Below are positions 32,907 through 47,329 of a stretch of 64,000 bases of DNA, piece after piece. The stretch spans positions 124,001 through 188,000 of the forward strand of contig CAWEWZ010000006.1 in NCBI GenBank assembly GCA_963812885.1, given 5' to 3'. Every line of letters begins with the position of its first letter. Position 1 is the first letter of the stretch. A model generated the notes under the pieces. It was not told the DNA's origin. It made no database searches and worked only from the letters and a program-made list of their open reading frames with translations. Source of the DNA: Bog-756 sp963812885 (lineage in GTDB: Bacteria > Actinomycetota > Acidimicrobiia > Acidimicrobiales > RAAP-2). The position numbers and the translations under genes were made by a program.

Positions 32907-35900
32907 TTGCCTACACGGTCCAACAGCCCGGAACGTTTTTCATTTGCCAACATCGACGAGGCTCTGCCCCTGCCGGACCTCGTCGCCATCCAGCGTGACT
33001 CCTTCCAGTGGTTCCTGGACAGAGGGCTGGCGGAAACGTTCAACGACATCAGTCCGATCGAGGACTTCACCGGCCAGCTGAGCCTCGAGCTGGAGTTCGA
33101 TCCCACCGATCCCGACCTCCGCCCACCGCCGAAATTCTCGGTCGAGGAGTGCAAAGAGAAGGACATGACCTACGCGGCCCCGGTCTTCGTGCGGGCCCGG
33201 TTCATGAACGCGGGCACCGGTGAGATCAAGGAGCAGACGGTCTTCATGGGGGACTTCCCGGTGATGACCGACAAGGGCACCTTCATCGTCAACGGCACCG
33301 AGCGGGTGGTGGTCAGCCAGCTGGTCCGTTCCCCCGGCGTCATCTTCCAGCCCGGGCGCGACGCCAAAACCGTGTTCACCGGCACCATCCACCCCTACCG
33401 GGGCGAGTGGATCGAGTTCGACGTGGAGGCCAAGCCGTCCAAGGACGTCACCGCCGGATGCCGGGTGGCCCGCAAGCGCCGGCTGTCGTTGTTCGTCCTG
33501 TTGCGCGCCCTCGGGTACGAGGACCAGGCCTTCCTGGAGCGGTTCGTCCGCCACTTCGACTTCCTCGAGGGGCAGTGGGAGAAGGAGCAGAACCTGGCTC
33601 CCTCACGCGAGGAGGCCCTCCTCGAGATCTACAAGCGGGCCCGCCCGGGTGAGCCCCTGTCGGTGGAGGCCGCCCGTCAGTACTTCGAGAATGCCTTCTT
33701 CAACCCCAAGCGCTACGACCTGACCAGGGTGGGCCGGTACAAGCTCAACCGGAAGCTGGGTCCGGAGATCGAGCGGATCGCCGACATCTTCAAGATCGAC
33801 CTCGAGCGCCCGACCCCGACCCAGGGCGTGCTCAGCCCGTCGGAGATCCTGGCCTCGGCCACCTACATGCTCCATCTGGCCAAGCACATGGCCGACGGGG
33901 AGTCCACCTACCGGATCGACGACCAGGACCACTTCGCCAACCGGCGCATCCGCTCGGTCGGTGAGCTCATCCAGAACCAGGTCCGGGTGGGCCTGTCCCG
34001 CATGGAGCGGGTGGTCCGCGAGCGGATGACCACCCAGGACGTGGAGGCCATCACCCCCCAGACCCTGATCAACATCCGGCCGGTGGTGGCCGCGGTCAAG
34101 GAGTTCTTCGGGACCAGCCAGCTCAGCCAGTTCATGGACCAGAACAACCCCCTGTCCGGGCTGGCCCACAAGCGCCGCCTGTCCGCCCTCGGGCCGGGCG
34201 GTCTGTCCCGTGAGCGCGCCGGCTTCGAGGTTCGAGACGTGCACACCTCCCACTACGGCCGGATGTGTCCCATCGAGACCCCCGAAGGTCCGAACATCGG
34301 CCTCATCGGCTCGCTGGCCACCTACGCCAGGGTCAACGAGTACGGCTTCATCGAGACTCCCTACCGCAAGGTGGTCAACGGCAAGGTGACCAAGGAGATC
34401 ACCTACCTGGCCGCCGACGAAGAGGAGGAGCACGTCATCGCCCAGGCTTCGGCGGCCTTGGATGACGGCGGACGGTTCACCGAGGAGAAGGTGCTGGTCC
34501 GACGCGGCCCTCAGGGGACCGGCGTGCGGGTCGGGGCCACGACGACCTCCTACGGCACGACGTCGGAGATCGACTTCGTCCCTCCCACCGAGGTCGACCT
34601 GATGGATGTCTCCCCCAAGCAGATCGTGTCGGTGTCGACGGCCCTCATCCCCTTCGTCGAGCACGACGACGCCAACCGGGCCCTGATGGGCGCCAACATG
34701 CAGAAGCAGGCCGTGCCCCTGGTGGTCCCCGAGGCCCCCTACATCGGCACCGGGGTCGAGGCCCGCGCCGCCCGCGATGCCGGTGACGTGGTGCTGGCCG
34801 AAGGTGACGGCAGCGTGATCGACGTCTCCGGAGACCAGATCACCGTCGAGTACAAAGCCGGGACCAAGGACCGCAACGGGACCGCGCTGGGCAAGAAGGT
34901 CTACCGCCTGGCCAAGTTCCGCCGTTCCAACCAGAACACGGCCATCAACCAGAAGGTCATCGTCGAGGAGGGACAGAAGGTCTCGGCCGGGGACGTGCTG
35001 GCCGACGGGCCCGCCACCCACAACGGCGAACTGGCCCTGGGCAAGAACCTCCTGGTCGCCTTCATGCCCTGGGAGGGCTACAACTACGAGGACGCCATCA
35101 TCCTCTCCGAGCGCCTGGTGAAAGACGACGTGCTCACGTCGATCCACATCGAGGAGCACGAGGTGGATGCCCGCGACACCAAGTTGGGCGCCGAGGAGAT
35201 CACCCGGGACATCCCCAACCTGTCCGAGGAGATCCTGGCCGACCTCGACGAGCGCGGCATCATCCGGATCGGCGCCGAGGTCGGGCCGGGCGACGTCCTG
35301 GTCGGCAAGGTGACCCCGAAGGGCGAGACCGAGCAGACCCCCGAAGAGCGCCTGCTGCGGGCCATCTTCGGCGAGAAGGCCCGGGAGGTCCGGGACACCT
35401 CGTTGAAGGTTCCCCACGGGGAGCAGGGAACGGTCATCGACGTCCGGGTGTTCTCCCGCGACGACGCCCACGAGCTCCCCCCGGGGGTGGAGCAGCTGGT
35501 CCGGGTGTACGTGGCCCAGAAGCGCAAGATCTCCGAGGGCGACAAGCTGGCCGGCCGCCACGGGAACAAGGGGGTCATCTCGAAGATCCTGCCCATCGAG
35601 GACATGCCGTATCAGGCCGACGGCACCCCGGTCGACATCATCCTCAACCCGTTGGGCGTGCCCAGCCGGATGAACGTCGGCCAGGTGCTCGAGTCCCACC
35701 TCGGCTATGCCGCCCGTTGGGGCTGGGAGGGCGCGGGCGACGCCGCCCGGACCCCGCTCCGGGGCACCGAGACCAAGACCAGGCCTCGCACCGACCCCGC
35801 CGTGTGGGTGTCCACACCTGTCTTCGACGGCGCCCACTGGGACGAGAAGGCCGATGCCGGACGTCACCCGACGATCCAGCAGATCTTCCGCCGCCTCAAC

Positions 35901-36481
35901 CCCGACGGGGTCGACGGCGACGTGCAGGTCACCGACGACGGGAAGTCGACCCTCTACAACGGCCGGACCGGGGAGAAGTACGACAACCCGATCTCGGTCG
36001 GCTACGTGTACATCCTCAAGCTCCACCACCTGGTGGATGACAAGATCCACGCCCGGTCGACCGGTCCCTACTCGATGATCACCCAGCAGCCCCTGGGCGG
36101 GAAGGCCCAGTTCGGTGGGCAGCGCTTCGGTGAGATGGAGGTGTGGGCCCTCGAGGCCTTCGGTGCCGCCTACGCCCTCCAGGAGCTCCTGACCATCAAG
36201 TCGGACGACGTGCTCGGCCGGGTGAAGGTCTACGAGGCCATCGTCAAGGGCGAGAACATCCCCGAGCCCGGGATCCCCGAGAGCTTCAAGGTGCTCATCA
36301 AGGAAATGCAGTCACTGTGCCTCGACGTCGAAGTCCTGGCCCCGAGTGGAGAAGAGATCGAGATGCGAGAGCTGGACGAGGACGTGTTCCGCACGGCCGA
36401 GGAGCTCGGCATCGACATCAGCCGGCCTGAACGCGGGTCGGACGAGGAAGACGCACGGCGCGCCGCGGAAAGGGGCTTCTG

Positions 36482-36482
<1 letters not shown>
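32907..36482 (+). CDS. rpoB: RNA polymerase beta subunit
   Basis: 1191 aa, of actinobacterial size. The rifampicin-pocket region (GTSQLSQFMDQNNPLSGLAH, then KRRLSALGPGGLSRERAG) looks wild type, with Ala where Thr is common after SGL. The C-terminal GGKAQFGGQRFGEMEVWALE and the end are intact. TTG start at 32907, supported by GGGAGGAG 7 nt upstream and by the family N terminus. Its TGA overlaps the rpoC ATG by one base. Confidence 0.96.
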
Positions 36483-40544
<4,062 letters not shown>

Positions 40545-40553
40545 TCGAACCGG

Positions 40554-40586
40554 GGTCGCCGCCGGCCTTCCGGGCCGGCCGCGACC
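40554..40586 (+). terminator. Strong hairpin after rpoC
   Basis: GGTCGC-C-GCCGGCC / GGCCGGC-C-GCGACC: 13 bp with one mismatch, 5-nt loop. Followed by CTTGGCTTC rather than a clean T-tract. Confidence 0.55.
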
Positions 40587-40631
40587 TTGGCTTCGCCCTG
40601 GTCCCGGTAGGCTGTCGACGTCGGCCCGCGC

Positions 40632-40660
40632 TTGCCCGCCAGGCACGGATGCCGTAGCAT
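40632..40660 (+). promoter_or_regulatory. Promoter of the str operon (rpsL)
   Basis: TTGCCC, 17-bp spacer, TAGCAT; about 104 nt of leader before the rpsL GTG. Confidence 0.5.
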
Positions 40661-40770
40661 TTGATGTTTGCGGCTGCACGCCGAATGGCCTGCCCTGCCC
40701 GCTCGCAGCATGTCGGAACGCCTGAGTAAGTCCTGAAGTATCCCCGCAGTCCACAACGTAGAGGTAACGC

Positions 40771-41142
40771 GTGCCCACGATCTCCCAGCTCGTCCGCAAA
40801 GGCCGGGCTACCAAGCCAACCAAATCGAAGACCCCGGCCCTCCGGGGCGCACCCCAACGTCGGGGTGTGTGCACACGCGTCTACACCCACACCCCGAAGA
40901 AGCCCAACTCCGCGCTGCGGAAGGTGGCCAGGGTCCGGCTCACCAGCGGTCTCGAAGTGACGGCGTACATCCCGGGCGAGGGGCACAACCTCCAGGAGCA
41001 CTCGATCGTGCTGGTCCGGGGTGGCCGGGTGAAGGACCTCCCCGGGGTCCGCTACAAGGTGATCCGGGGCACGCTCGATGCGTCGGGCGTCCGCGAGCGG
41101 AATCAGGCCCGTAGCCGCTACGGCGCCAAGAAGGAGTCCTGA
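40771..41142 (+). CDS. rpsL: Ribosomal protein S12
   Basis: 123 aa. Decoding-site loops TPKKPNSALRKVAR and VRGGRVKDLPGVRYKV keep the lysines whose loss gives streptomycin resistance, so the allele looks sensitive. GTG start at 40771, GAGG upstream. Confidence 0.97.
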   Translation: MPTISQLVRKGRATKPTKSKTPALRGAPQRRGVCTRVYTHTPKKPNSALRKVARVRLTSGLEVTAYIPGEGHNLQEHSIVLVRGGRVKDLPGVRYKVIRGTLDASGVRERNQARSRYGAKKES

Positions 41143-41143
41143 G

Positions 41144-41614
41144 ATGCCCCGCAAAGGCCCCGCCGTCCGCCGCGAGCTCATGCCCGACCCCGTCTACCAC
41201 TCGGTGCTGGTCACCCAGGTGGTCAACCGGGTCCTGAGCAGGGGCAAGCGCACCCTGGCCGAGCGCATCGTCTACGACGCCCTGTCCGATGTGGCCGAGA
41301 AGTCGGGCAACGATCCGGTGGCCGTCCTGAAGAAAGCGGTGGAGAACACCCGTCCCGAGCTCGAGGTCCGGAGCCGCCGGGTCGGGGGGGCCACCTACCA
41401 GGTGCCTGTCGAGGTCCGGCCCCGCCGGGCCACCACACTGTCCATCCGTTGGCTGGTCGGGTACTCGCAGCAGCGTCGCGAGAAGACCATGGCCGAGCGA
41501 CTGTCCAACGAGATCCGCGATGCCGCCAACGGCATCGGGGCTGCGGCCAAGCGCCGCGAGGACCTTCACAAGATGGCCGAGTCCAACAAGGCCTTCGCCC
41601 ACTACCGCTGGTAG
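41144..41614 (+). CDS. rpsG: Ribosomal protein S7
   Basis: 156 aa, family length. MPRKGPAVRRELMPDPVYHS at the N terminus; GGATYQVPVEVRPRR and KAFAHYRW at the C terminus. It organises the 3' major domain of 16S rRNA near the E site. ATG one base after the rpsL stop, with AAGGAG inside the rpsL end. Confidence 0.97.
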   Translation: MPRKGPAVRRELMPDPVYHSVLVTQVVNRVLSRGKRTLAERIVYDALSDVAEKSGNDPVAVLKKAVENTRPELEVRSRRVGGATYQVPVEVRPRRATTLSIRWLVGYSQQRREKTMAERLSNEIRDAANGIGAAAKRREDLHKMAESNKAFAHYRW

Positions 41615-41685
41615 GGAGGGGCCCACGGGGCCCTCGTTCCGGCAGCGGGCACGAACTACGAGTACGACCCGAGAGCTGATCAATC

Positions 41686-43779
41686 ATGGCTGAAGCAAGC
41701 ACACGCCACCATCCCCTGGCCCGAACCCGCAATATCGGGATCATGGCCCATATCGACGCGGGCAAGACCACCACCACCGAGCGGATCCTCTACTACACCG
41801 GCAAGAACTACAAGATCGGCGAAGTCCACGAGGGCGCGGCCACCATGGACTGGATGGTCCAGGAGCAGGAGCGCGGGATCACCATCACCTCGGCCGCCAC
41901 CACCTGTATGTGGCGGGACAACGTCATCAACATCATCGACACCCCGGGTCACGTCGACTTCACCGTCGAGGTGGAGCGCTCGCTGCGGGTGCTCGACGGC
42001 GCCGTGGCCGTCTTCGACGCCGTGGCCGGGGTCGAGCCCCAGACCGAGACCGTGTGGCGCCAGGCCGACAAGTACGCCGTCCCCCGGATGTGCTTCATCA
42101 ACAAGATGGACCGGACCGGAGCCGACTTCGACCAGTGCGTCGAGATGATCAAGGACCGCCTCGACGCCACCGTGGCCGTGGTTCAGCTGCCCATCGGCTC
42201 CGAGGGCGAGTTCCGGGGCGTGGTCGACCTCGTCCACATGCGGGCCCTGGTGTGGGACGACGGCATGGGCGAGGAGTGGACCGAAGAGGAGATCCCCACC
42301 CAGATGAAGGCCGCCGCCGAGGAGGCCCATCACCAGCTCATCGACGTGATCTCCAACCACGACGACATCATCATGGAGAAGTATCTGGGGGACGAGGAGA
42401 TCACCCCCGAGGACCTCCTGCGGGCCATCCGGACGGCCACCCTGGGAAGCCACGCGGTGCCCATCCTCTGCGGCTCCGCCTTCAAGAACAAGGGCGTCCA
42501 GCCCATGCTCGACGCGGTCGTCGACTTCCTCCCCAGCCCCCTCGACATCCCCCCGACCATGGGTACCGTCCCCCGCAAGGAGGGCGTCACCGTCGAACGC
42601 CCACCCGACGACACGGCGCCGTTCGCCGCCCTGGCCTTCAAGATCATGACCGACCCCTACGTGGGCAAGCTGACCTATCTGCGGGTGTACTCGGGCACGC
42701 TGACCAAGGGCTCGGGCGTGATGAACTCCACCAAGGACCGCAAGGAGCGGATCGGCCGCATCCTGCAGATGCACGCCAACTCACGCGAGGACCTCGAGGT
42801 CACCTACGCCGGGGACATCGTGGCCGCGGTGGGGCTCAAGCAGACCACCACCGGGGACACCCTGTGCGACCCCGACCATCCGGTCGTCCTCGAGTCGCTG
42901 ACCTTCCCCGAGCCGGTGATCCACGTGGCCGTGGAGCCGAAGACCAAGGTCGACCAGGACAAGCTGTCGAGGGCCCTCTTCTCGCTGTCCGAGGAGGACC
43001 CCACCTTCCGGGTCCAGTCCGACGAGGAGACCGGCCAGACGGTCATCTCGGGAATGGGCGAGCTCCATCTCGAGGTGCTGGTGGACCGGATGATGCGGGA
43101 GTTCAACGTCGACGCCAACGTGGGCAAGCCCCAGGTGGCGTACCGCGAGACCATCCGCAAGAAGGTCGAGAAGGTCGAATACCGACACGTCCGCCAGACG
43201 GGCGGGAAGGGCCAGTACGGCCACGTGGTCATCACCGTCGAGCCCAATCCCGGTCACGGGTACGAGTTCGTGGACAAGATCACCGGCGGCGTGATCCCCA
43301 AGGAGTACATCCCCTCGGTCGATCAGGGCATGCGGGAGGCGCTGACCGCCGGGGTGCTGGCCGGCTATCCGACCGTCGACGTCAAGGTGACCCTCACCTA
43401 CGGTTCTTACCATGACGTCGACTCCTCGGAGATGGCCTTCAAGATCGCCGGGTCGATGGCCATCAAGAAGGCCGCCAACCTGGCCGACCCGGTCCTGCTC
43501 GAGCCGGTGATGGCCGTCGAGGTCACCACCCCCGAGGACTACATGGGCGACGTGATCGGGGACCTGTCCGCCCGCCGGGGCAAGGTCGAGGGTATGGAGC
43601 AGCGGGGGAACAGCCACATCGTCAGGGCGCAGGTACCGCTGAGCGACATGTTCGGCTACGCTACCGACCTGCGCTCGCGCACTCAGGGCCGGGCCACGTA
43701 CTCGATGCAGTTCCATGCCTACAACGAGGTCCCTGAGTCGATCGCCCGGGAGATCATCGCCAAGGCGCGCGGAGAGTAG
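41686..43779 (+). CDS. fusA: Elongation factor G
   Basis: 697 aa. P-loop AHIDAGKTTTTE (21-32), switch II DTPGHVDF and NKMD for guanine recognition; domains II-V complete, with the domain IV tip region GGVIPKEYIPSVDQG. It translocates mRNA and tRNA and, with RRF, recycles ribosomes. ATG at 41686. Follows rpsG by 71 bp. Confidence 0.97.
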   Translation: MAEASTRHHPLARTRNIGIMAHIDAGKTTTTERILYYTGKNYKIGEVHEGAATMDWMVQEQERGITITSAATTCMWRDNVINIIDTPGHVDFTVEVERSLRVLDGAVAVFDAVAGVEPQTETVWRQADKYAVPRMCFINKMDRTGADFDQCVEMIKDRLDATVAVVQLPIGSEGEFRGVVDLVHMRALVWDDGMGEEWTEEEIPTQMKAAAEEAHHQLIDVISNHDDIIMEKYLGDEEITPEDLLRAIRTATLGSHAVPILCGSAFKNKGVQPMLDAVVDFLPSPLDIPPTMGTVPRKEGVTVERPPDDTAPFAALAFKIMTDPYVGKLTYLRVYSGTLTKGSGVMNSTKDRKERIGRILQMHANSREDLEVTYAGDIVAAVGLKQTTTGDTLCDPDHPVVLESLTFPEPVIHVAVEPKTKVDQDKLSRALFSLSEEDPTFRVQSDEETGQTVISGMGELHLEVLVDRMMREFNVDANVGKPQVAYRETIRKKVEKVEYRHVRQTGGKGQYGHVVITVEPNPGHGYEFVDKITGGVIPKEYIPSVDQGMREALTAGVLAGYPTVDVKVTLTYGSYHDVDSSEMAFKIAGSMAIKKAANLADPVLLEPVMAVEVTTPEDYMGDVIGDLSARRGKVEGMEQRGNSHIVRAQVPLSDMFGYATDLRSRTQGRATYSMQFHAYNEVPESIAREIIAKARGE

Positions 43780-43886
43780 GCGGCCGCCGGCCGGGGAATC
43801 ACCCCAGGTCGCAGCCGAAGATGTACCAGTCACACCATCAGTACACGACAGACAACCAACGCATCATCACCGATACACGAGGAATG

Positions 43887-43955
43887 ACGACAGGCATCCG
43901 CCTGCGTCGTGGCGGGCCCGAAGGGGTACCGTCCGAGATCAGGGAGCATTACCCC
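43887..43955 (+). promoter_or_regulatory. Foldable leader in the fusA-tuf gap
   Basis: In the 180-bp gap, ACGACAGGC/GCCT..GTCGT forms a bulged hairpin (43887-43910). GGGGTA (43923-43928) can pair with TACCCC (43950-43955), enclosing the likely tuf Shine-Dalgarno AGGGAG. No promoter is clear. Confidence 0.35.
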
Positions 43956-43959
43956 AGCC

Positions 43960-45147
43960 ATGGCCAAGCAGAAGTTTGAGCGCACCAAGCCCCACGTGAA
44001 CGTGGGAACGATGGGACACATCGACCACGGGAAGACCACGCTCACCGCGGCCATCACCAAGGTGCTGTCCGAAAACGACCCGACCACGTCGTTCACGCCC
44101 TTCGACCAGATCGACAAGGCCCCCGAAGAGAAGCAGCGCGGCATCACCATCCAGATCGCCCACGTGGAGTACGAGACGGCCAACCGCCACTACGCCCACG
44201 TCGACATGCCCGGCCACGCCGACTACATCAAGAACATGATCACCGGTGCCGCCCAGGTGGACGGAGCCATCCTGGTGGTGTCGGCGGCCGACGGCCCGAT
44301 GCCGCAGACCCGTGAGCACGTCCTGCTGGCCCGCCAGGTGGGCGTGCCCTACATCGTGGTCGCCCTCAACAAGGCCGACACCGTCGACGACGAGGAGCTC
44401 CTCGACCTGGTCGAGCTCGAGGTGCGTGAGCTGCTCAACGAGTACGAGTTCCCCGGCGACGACACCCCGATCATCCGGGTCAGCGCCCTCAAGGCGCTGG
44501 AGGGCGATGCCGAGTGGACGCCGAAGATCCTCGAGCTGATGGAGGCCGTCGATTCCTACATCCCCGAGCCCGAGCGCGACGTGGAGAAGCCCTTCCTCAT
44601 GTCGGTGGAGGACGTGATGTCGATCACCGGCCGTGGCACTGTGGTGACCGGCAAGGTCGAGCAGGGAATCGTCAAGGTGGGCGAAGAGGTCGAGATCGTC
44701 GGCCTCCGCGACACCCAGAAGACCACCGTGACCGGCATCGAGATGTTCCGCAAGCTCCTCGACGAGGGTCAGGCCGGCGACAACATCGGCGCCCTGCTGC
44801 GTGGGACCAAGAAGGAGGACGTCGAGCGGGGCCAGGTGCTGTGCAAGCCCGGATCGATCACGCCCCACACCAAGTTCGAGGCCACCGTGTACGTCCTGAA
44901 CAAGGACGAGGGCGGCCGGCACAAGCCCTTCTTCACCAACTACCGCCCGCAGTTCTACTTCCGGACCACCGACGTGACCGGCACGATCACCCTGCCCGAG
45001 GGCACGGAAATGGTCATGCCCGGTGACAACACCGACATGACGGTGGAGCTGGGCAAGCCGATCGCCATGGACCAGGGCCTGCGGTTCGCCATCCGCGAGG
45101 GTGGGCGCACCGTGGCCTCGGGCCGGGTCACGAAGATCCTCGCCTAG
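43960..45147 (+). CDS. tuf: Elongation factor Tu
   Basis: 395 aa. P-loop GTMGHIDHGKTTL around 16-28, switch II DMPGHADY, NKAD for guanine, and the domain II/III blocks (TGRGTVVTGKVEQG; YRPQFYFRTTDVTG). It delivers aminoacyl-tRNA to the ribosome. ATG 43960 (MAKQKFERTKPHVNVG) was chosen over an upstream in-frame start because this is the family N terminus. Confidence 0.97.
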   Translation: MAKQKFERTKPHVNVGTMGHIDHGKTTLTAAITKVLSENDPTTSFTPFDQIDKAPEEKQRGITIQIAHVEYETANRHYAHVDMPGHADYIKNMITGAAQVDGAILVVSAADGPMPQTREHVLLARQVGVPYIVVALNKADTVDDEELLDLVELEVRELLNEYEFPGDDTPIIRVSALKALEGDAEWTPKILELMEAVDSYIPEPERDVEKPFLMSVEDVMSITGRGTVVTGKVEQGIVKVGEEVEIVGLRDTQKTTVTGIEMFRKLLDEGQAGDNIGALLRGTKKEDVERGQVLCKPGSITPHTKFEATVYVLNKDEGGRHKPFFTNYRPQFYFRTTDVTGTITLPEGTEMVMPGDNTDMTVELGKPIAMDQGLRFAIREGGRTVASGRVTKILA

Positions 45148-45187
45148 TCCGGCACCAGCCAACCCACCCAGGAGAGGACACCGTCCC

Positions 45188-45517
45188 ATGGCCGCAGAGG
45201 GCCCCCGACAGAAGATCAGGATCCGCCTGAAGGCCTACGATCACGAGATTCTCGATCAGTCGACCGAGAAGATCGTCCAGACGGTCCTGCGGACCCAGGC
45301 CAAGGTGCTGGGACCGGTGCCGTTGCCCACCGAGAAGCACCGGTACACGGTGATCCGGTCGCCCCACAAGTACAAGGACAGCCGGGAGCACTTCGAGATG
45401 CGGGTCCACAAGCGCCTGGTGGACATCGTGGAGCACACGCCCAAGACGGTCGACTCCCTGCAGAGGCTCGACCTTCCGGCCGGGGTGGACATCGAGATCA
45501 AGATCCAGACCGTCTAG
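45188..45517 (+). CDS. rpsJ: Ribosomal protein S10
   Basis: 109 aa. RIRLKAYDHEILDQSTEKIV and the C-terminal LPAGVDIEIKIQTV are typical. Also known as NusE in antitermination complexes. Here it ends the str-type unit (AGGAGAGG before ATG). It is separated by 321 bp, with a hairpin and a promoter, from rplC, which it normally adjoins. Confidence 0.96.
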   Translation: MAAEGPRQKIRIRLKAYDHEILDQSTEKIVQTVLRTQAKVLGPVPLPTEKHRYTVIRSPHKYKDSREHFEMRVHKRLVDIVEHTPKTVDSLQRLDLPAGVDIEIKIQTV

Positions 45518-45546
45518 GTCCGGGCCCGTCCGGGTCGGGCCCGACC
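45518..45546 (+). terminator. Hairpin directly after the rpsJ stop
   Basis: GGT(C)CGGGCCCG pairs with CGGGCCCGACC, 11 bp with one bulged C and a 7-nt loop. No T-tract; it precedes the rplC promoter by 4 bp. Confidence 0.5.
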
Positions 45547-45550
45547 CCCG

Positions 45551-45579
45551 TTGTCACCCCCGGCGTGATGGTATATAGT
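45551..45579 (+). promoter_or_regulatory. Promoter of the S10-type operon starting at rplC
   Basis: TTGTCA, 17-bp spacer, TATAGT: the best promoter match in the window. Confidence 0.65.
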
Positions 45580-45586
45580 CACCAGT

Positions 45587-45838
45587 CGGCCTGATTTCGG
45601 GTCGAAACCATGTGAGTAGGACGTGTCCGAGCGCCCGCGGAAGGACGGCGGGGACCTTGGACCAAACCAGGCGAGCGCTCCGCTCGGGTTCTCCGAGCGG
45701 AGCGTCTGCGTGCAAGCCGATGCCATGTGAGGCCGCGGCGATGTCTGCAGAGCTGGGTGCAGTTCGAGCAGTGATGCAGCAACCGATCGGCGCCGGCCGG
45801 CGCCTGTCGGAACGAAGAATCGAGATGGAGAAGCTCCA
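45587..45838 (+). promoter_or_regulatory. Structured 5' leader of rplC, candidate autogenous control RNA
   Basis: About 250 nt with no gene. A 13-bp stem, GCGCTCCGCTCGG (45675-45687) with 45693-45705, encloses a GTTCT loop. A palindrome GGCGCCGGCCGGCGCC follows near 45790-45805. TGGAG-AAG-CTCCA (45826-45838) locks the only Shine-Dalgarno (GGAG) in a hairpin ending at the GTG. In other bacteria L4 represses the S10 operon through such leaders; whether L4 or L3 acts here is unknown. Confidence 0.5.
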
Positions 45839-46498
45839 GTGGCCACCAGGGCGATCGTGGGCGAAAAAGTAGGGATGACCCAGATCTGGGACGATCAGAA
45901 CCGGGCGATACCGGTGACGGTGGTCCGCGTCGCCCCGGTCCGGGTGGTGCAGGTCAAGACCCCCGAGCGCGAGGGCTATTCGGCGTTGCAGGTCACCTGG
46001 GGCCATCGGCGGGCCACCACCTTGAGCAAGCCGGAGCAGGGCCACTTCGACAAGGCGGGGGTGGATCCCGGTCGCCGGCTGGTCGAGCTCCGGCTCGACG
46101 ACACCTCGGAGTACGAGGTGGGACAGCAGCTGACCGCGGATCTCCTCCAGGCCGGAGAGCTGGTCGATGCCATCGCCGTCTCCAAGGGCAAGGGCTTTGC
46201 CGGTGGGATGAAGCGCCACAACTTCAAGGGCCAGGGGGCATCCCACGGGAACCACAAGAAGCACCGTTCACCCGGGTCGATCGGTGCCTGCGCCACCCCG
46301 TCCCGGGTGTTCAAGGGGACCCGGATGGCCGGACGGATGGGCGGACAGCAGGTGACCACCCTCAACCTCGAAATCGTGCAGGCCGACTCGGAGCGGGAGC
46401 TGGTCCTGGTCAAAGGAGCGGTCCCCGGTCCGCGGGGCGGCATCGTGGTCCTGCGGGATGCCATCAAGGCGCCACTGGTCAAGGGGGCCAAGGTCTGA
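45839..46498 (+). CDS. rplC: Ribosomal protein L3
   Basis: 219 aa. TRAIVGEKVGMTQIWDDQN at the start; the rRNA-contacting FAGGMKRHNFKGQGASHGNH and GRMGGQQVTTLNLEIV in the centre. GTG start at 45839. Stop overlaps the rplD ATG (TGATG). Confidence 0.96.
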   Translation: MATRAIVGEKVGMTQIWDDQNRAIPVTVVRVAPVRVVQVKTPEREGYSALQVTWGHRRATTLSKPEQGHFDKAGVDPGRRLVELRLDDTSEYEVGQQLTADLLQAGELVDAIAVSKGKGFAGGMKRHNFKGQGASHGNHKKHRSPGSIGACATPSRVFKGTRMAGRMGGQQVTTLNLEIVQADSERELVLVKGAVPGPRGGIVVLRDAIKAPLVKGAKV

Positions 46499-47329
46499 TG
46501 AGTAGCGACGTGGTCACCGTCACCCTCGACCTCGAGAGTGCCAGCCCGGCCGAAATCCGCCGATTCCTGCGTCCCGCGCCCCAGCCGCGGACGGTGACCC
46601 GGCGGTCGAGCGACGGAGCCGAGCTCGGCGAGGTGGCTCTCGATGCCTCGATCTTCGGGATCGAGCCCAATCTGGCCGTGCTCCACCAGGTGGTGACGGC
46701 CCAGTTGGCCGCCGCCCGATCCGGCACCCAGTCGACGAAGACCCGGGCCGAGGTCCGGGGCGGTGGGGCCAAGCCATTCCGCCAGAAGGGGACCGGCCGG
46801 GCCCGTCAGGGCTCGACCCGGTCGCCCCAGTGGGTGGGGGGCGGTGTGGCCCTCGGTCCCAAGCCGAGGTCCTATGCCCAGAAGACCCCGAAGAAGATGA
46901 TCCAGCTGGCCCTCCGGTCGGCCCTCTCGGACCGGGCCGCCCAGGGCCGGGTGGCGCTGGTGGATGCCTGGCCCTTCGAGGTCCCGAGCACCAAGGCGGC
47001 CGTCGCCGCTCTGCAGGCACTCGGGCTGTCAGGCCGGGTCCTGGTGGTCCTCGGTGACGAGGACGGCTACGCCGATCGCTCGTTCGGGAATCTTCCCGAG
47101 ATCCAGACCATGGTGGCGGGCGAGCTCAACGCCTACGACATCCTGGTCAACGACTGGGTGGTCTTCACCGACGAGACGCTTCCCGGGGGGTCCGACGTGG
47201 AGGCGGTGGCGGAGACCGGGTCCGCAACCGACGCCGTGGAAACCGCCGACGAGTCCGAGGCTGGATCGGGCACCGCCGAGGCCGACGCCGACGAGCGCGG
47301 CGGCCGCCGAAGAGGGAGTCGGGTCATGA
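46498..47329 (+). CDS. rplD: Ribosomal protein L4, one frameshift and acidic tail
   Basis: About 276 aa, longer than the usual 205-215. An N-terminal extension of about 40 aa precedes ELGEVALDASIFGIEPNLAV. The tunnel loop region KTRAEVRGGGAKPFRQKGTG and RSPQWVGGGVALGPKPRSY follow. An acidic/Ala tail follows DETLPGGSDVEAVAETG. As written the frame runs into rplW. Removing one extra C at 47296 gives the tail end DADEAAAAEEGVGS and a stop that overlaps the rplW ATG (ATGA). The L4-L23 fusion is therefore probably false. Confidence 0.88.

Noticed and set aside
33603..36050. 815-codon open frame antisense to rpoB
   Set aside because: His/Asp/Leu/Gly-rich composition typical of the antisense frame of GC-rich genes, no recognisable domain, and rpoB is certain.
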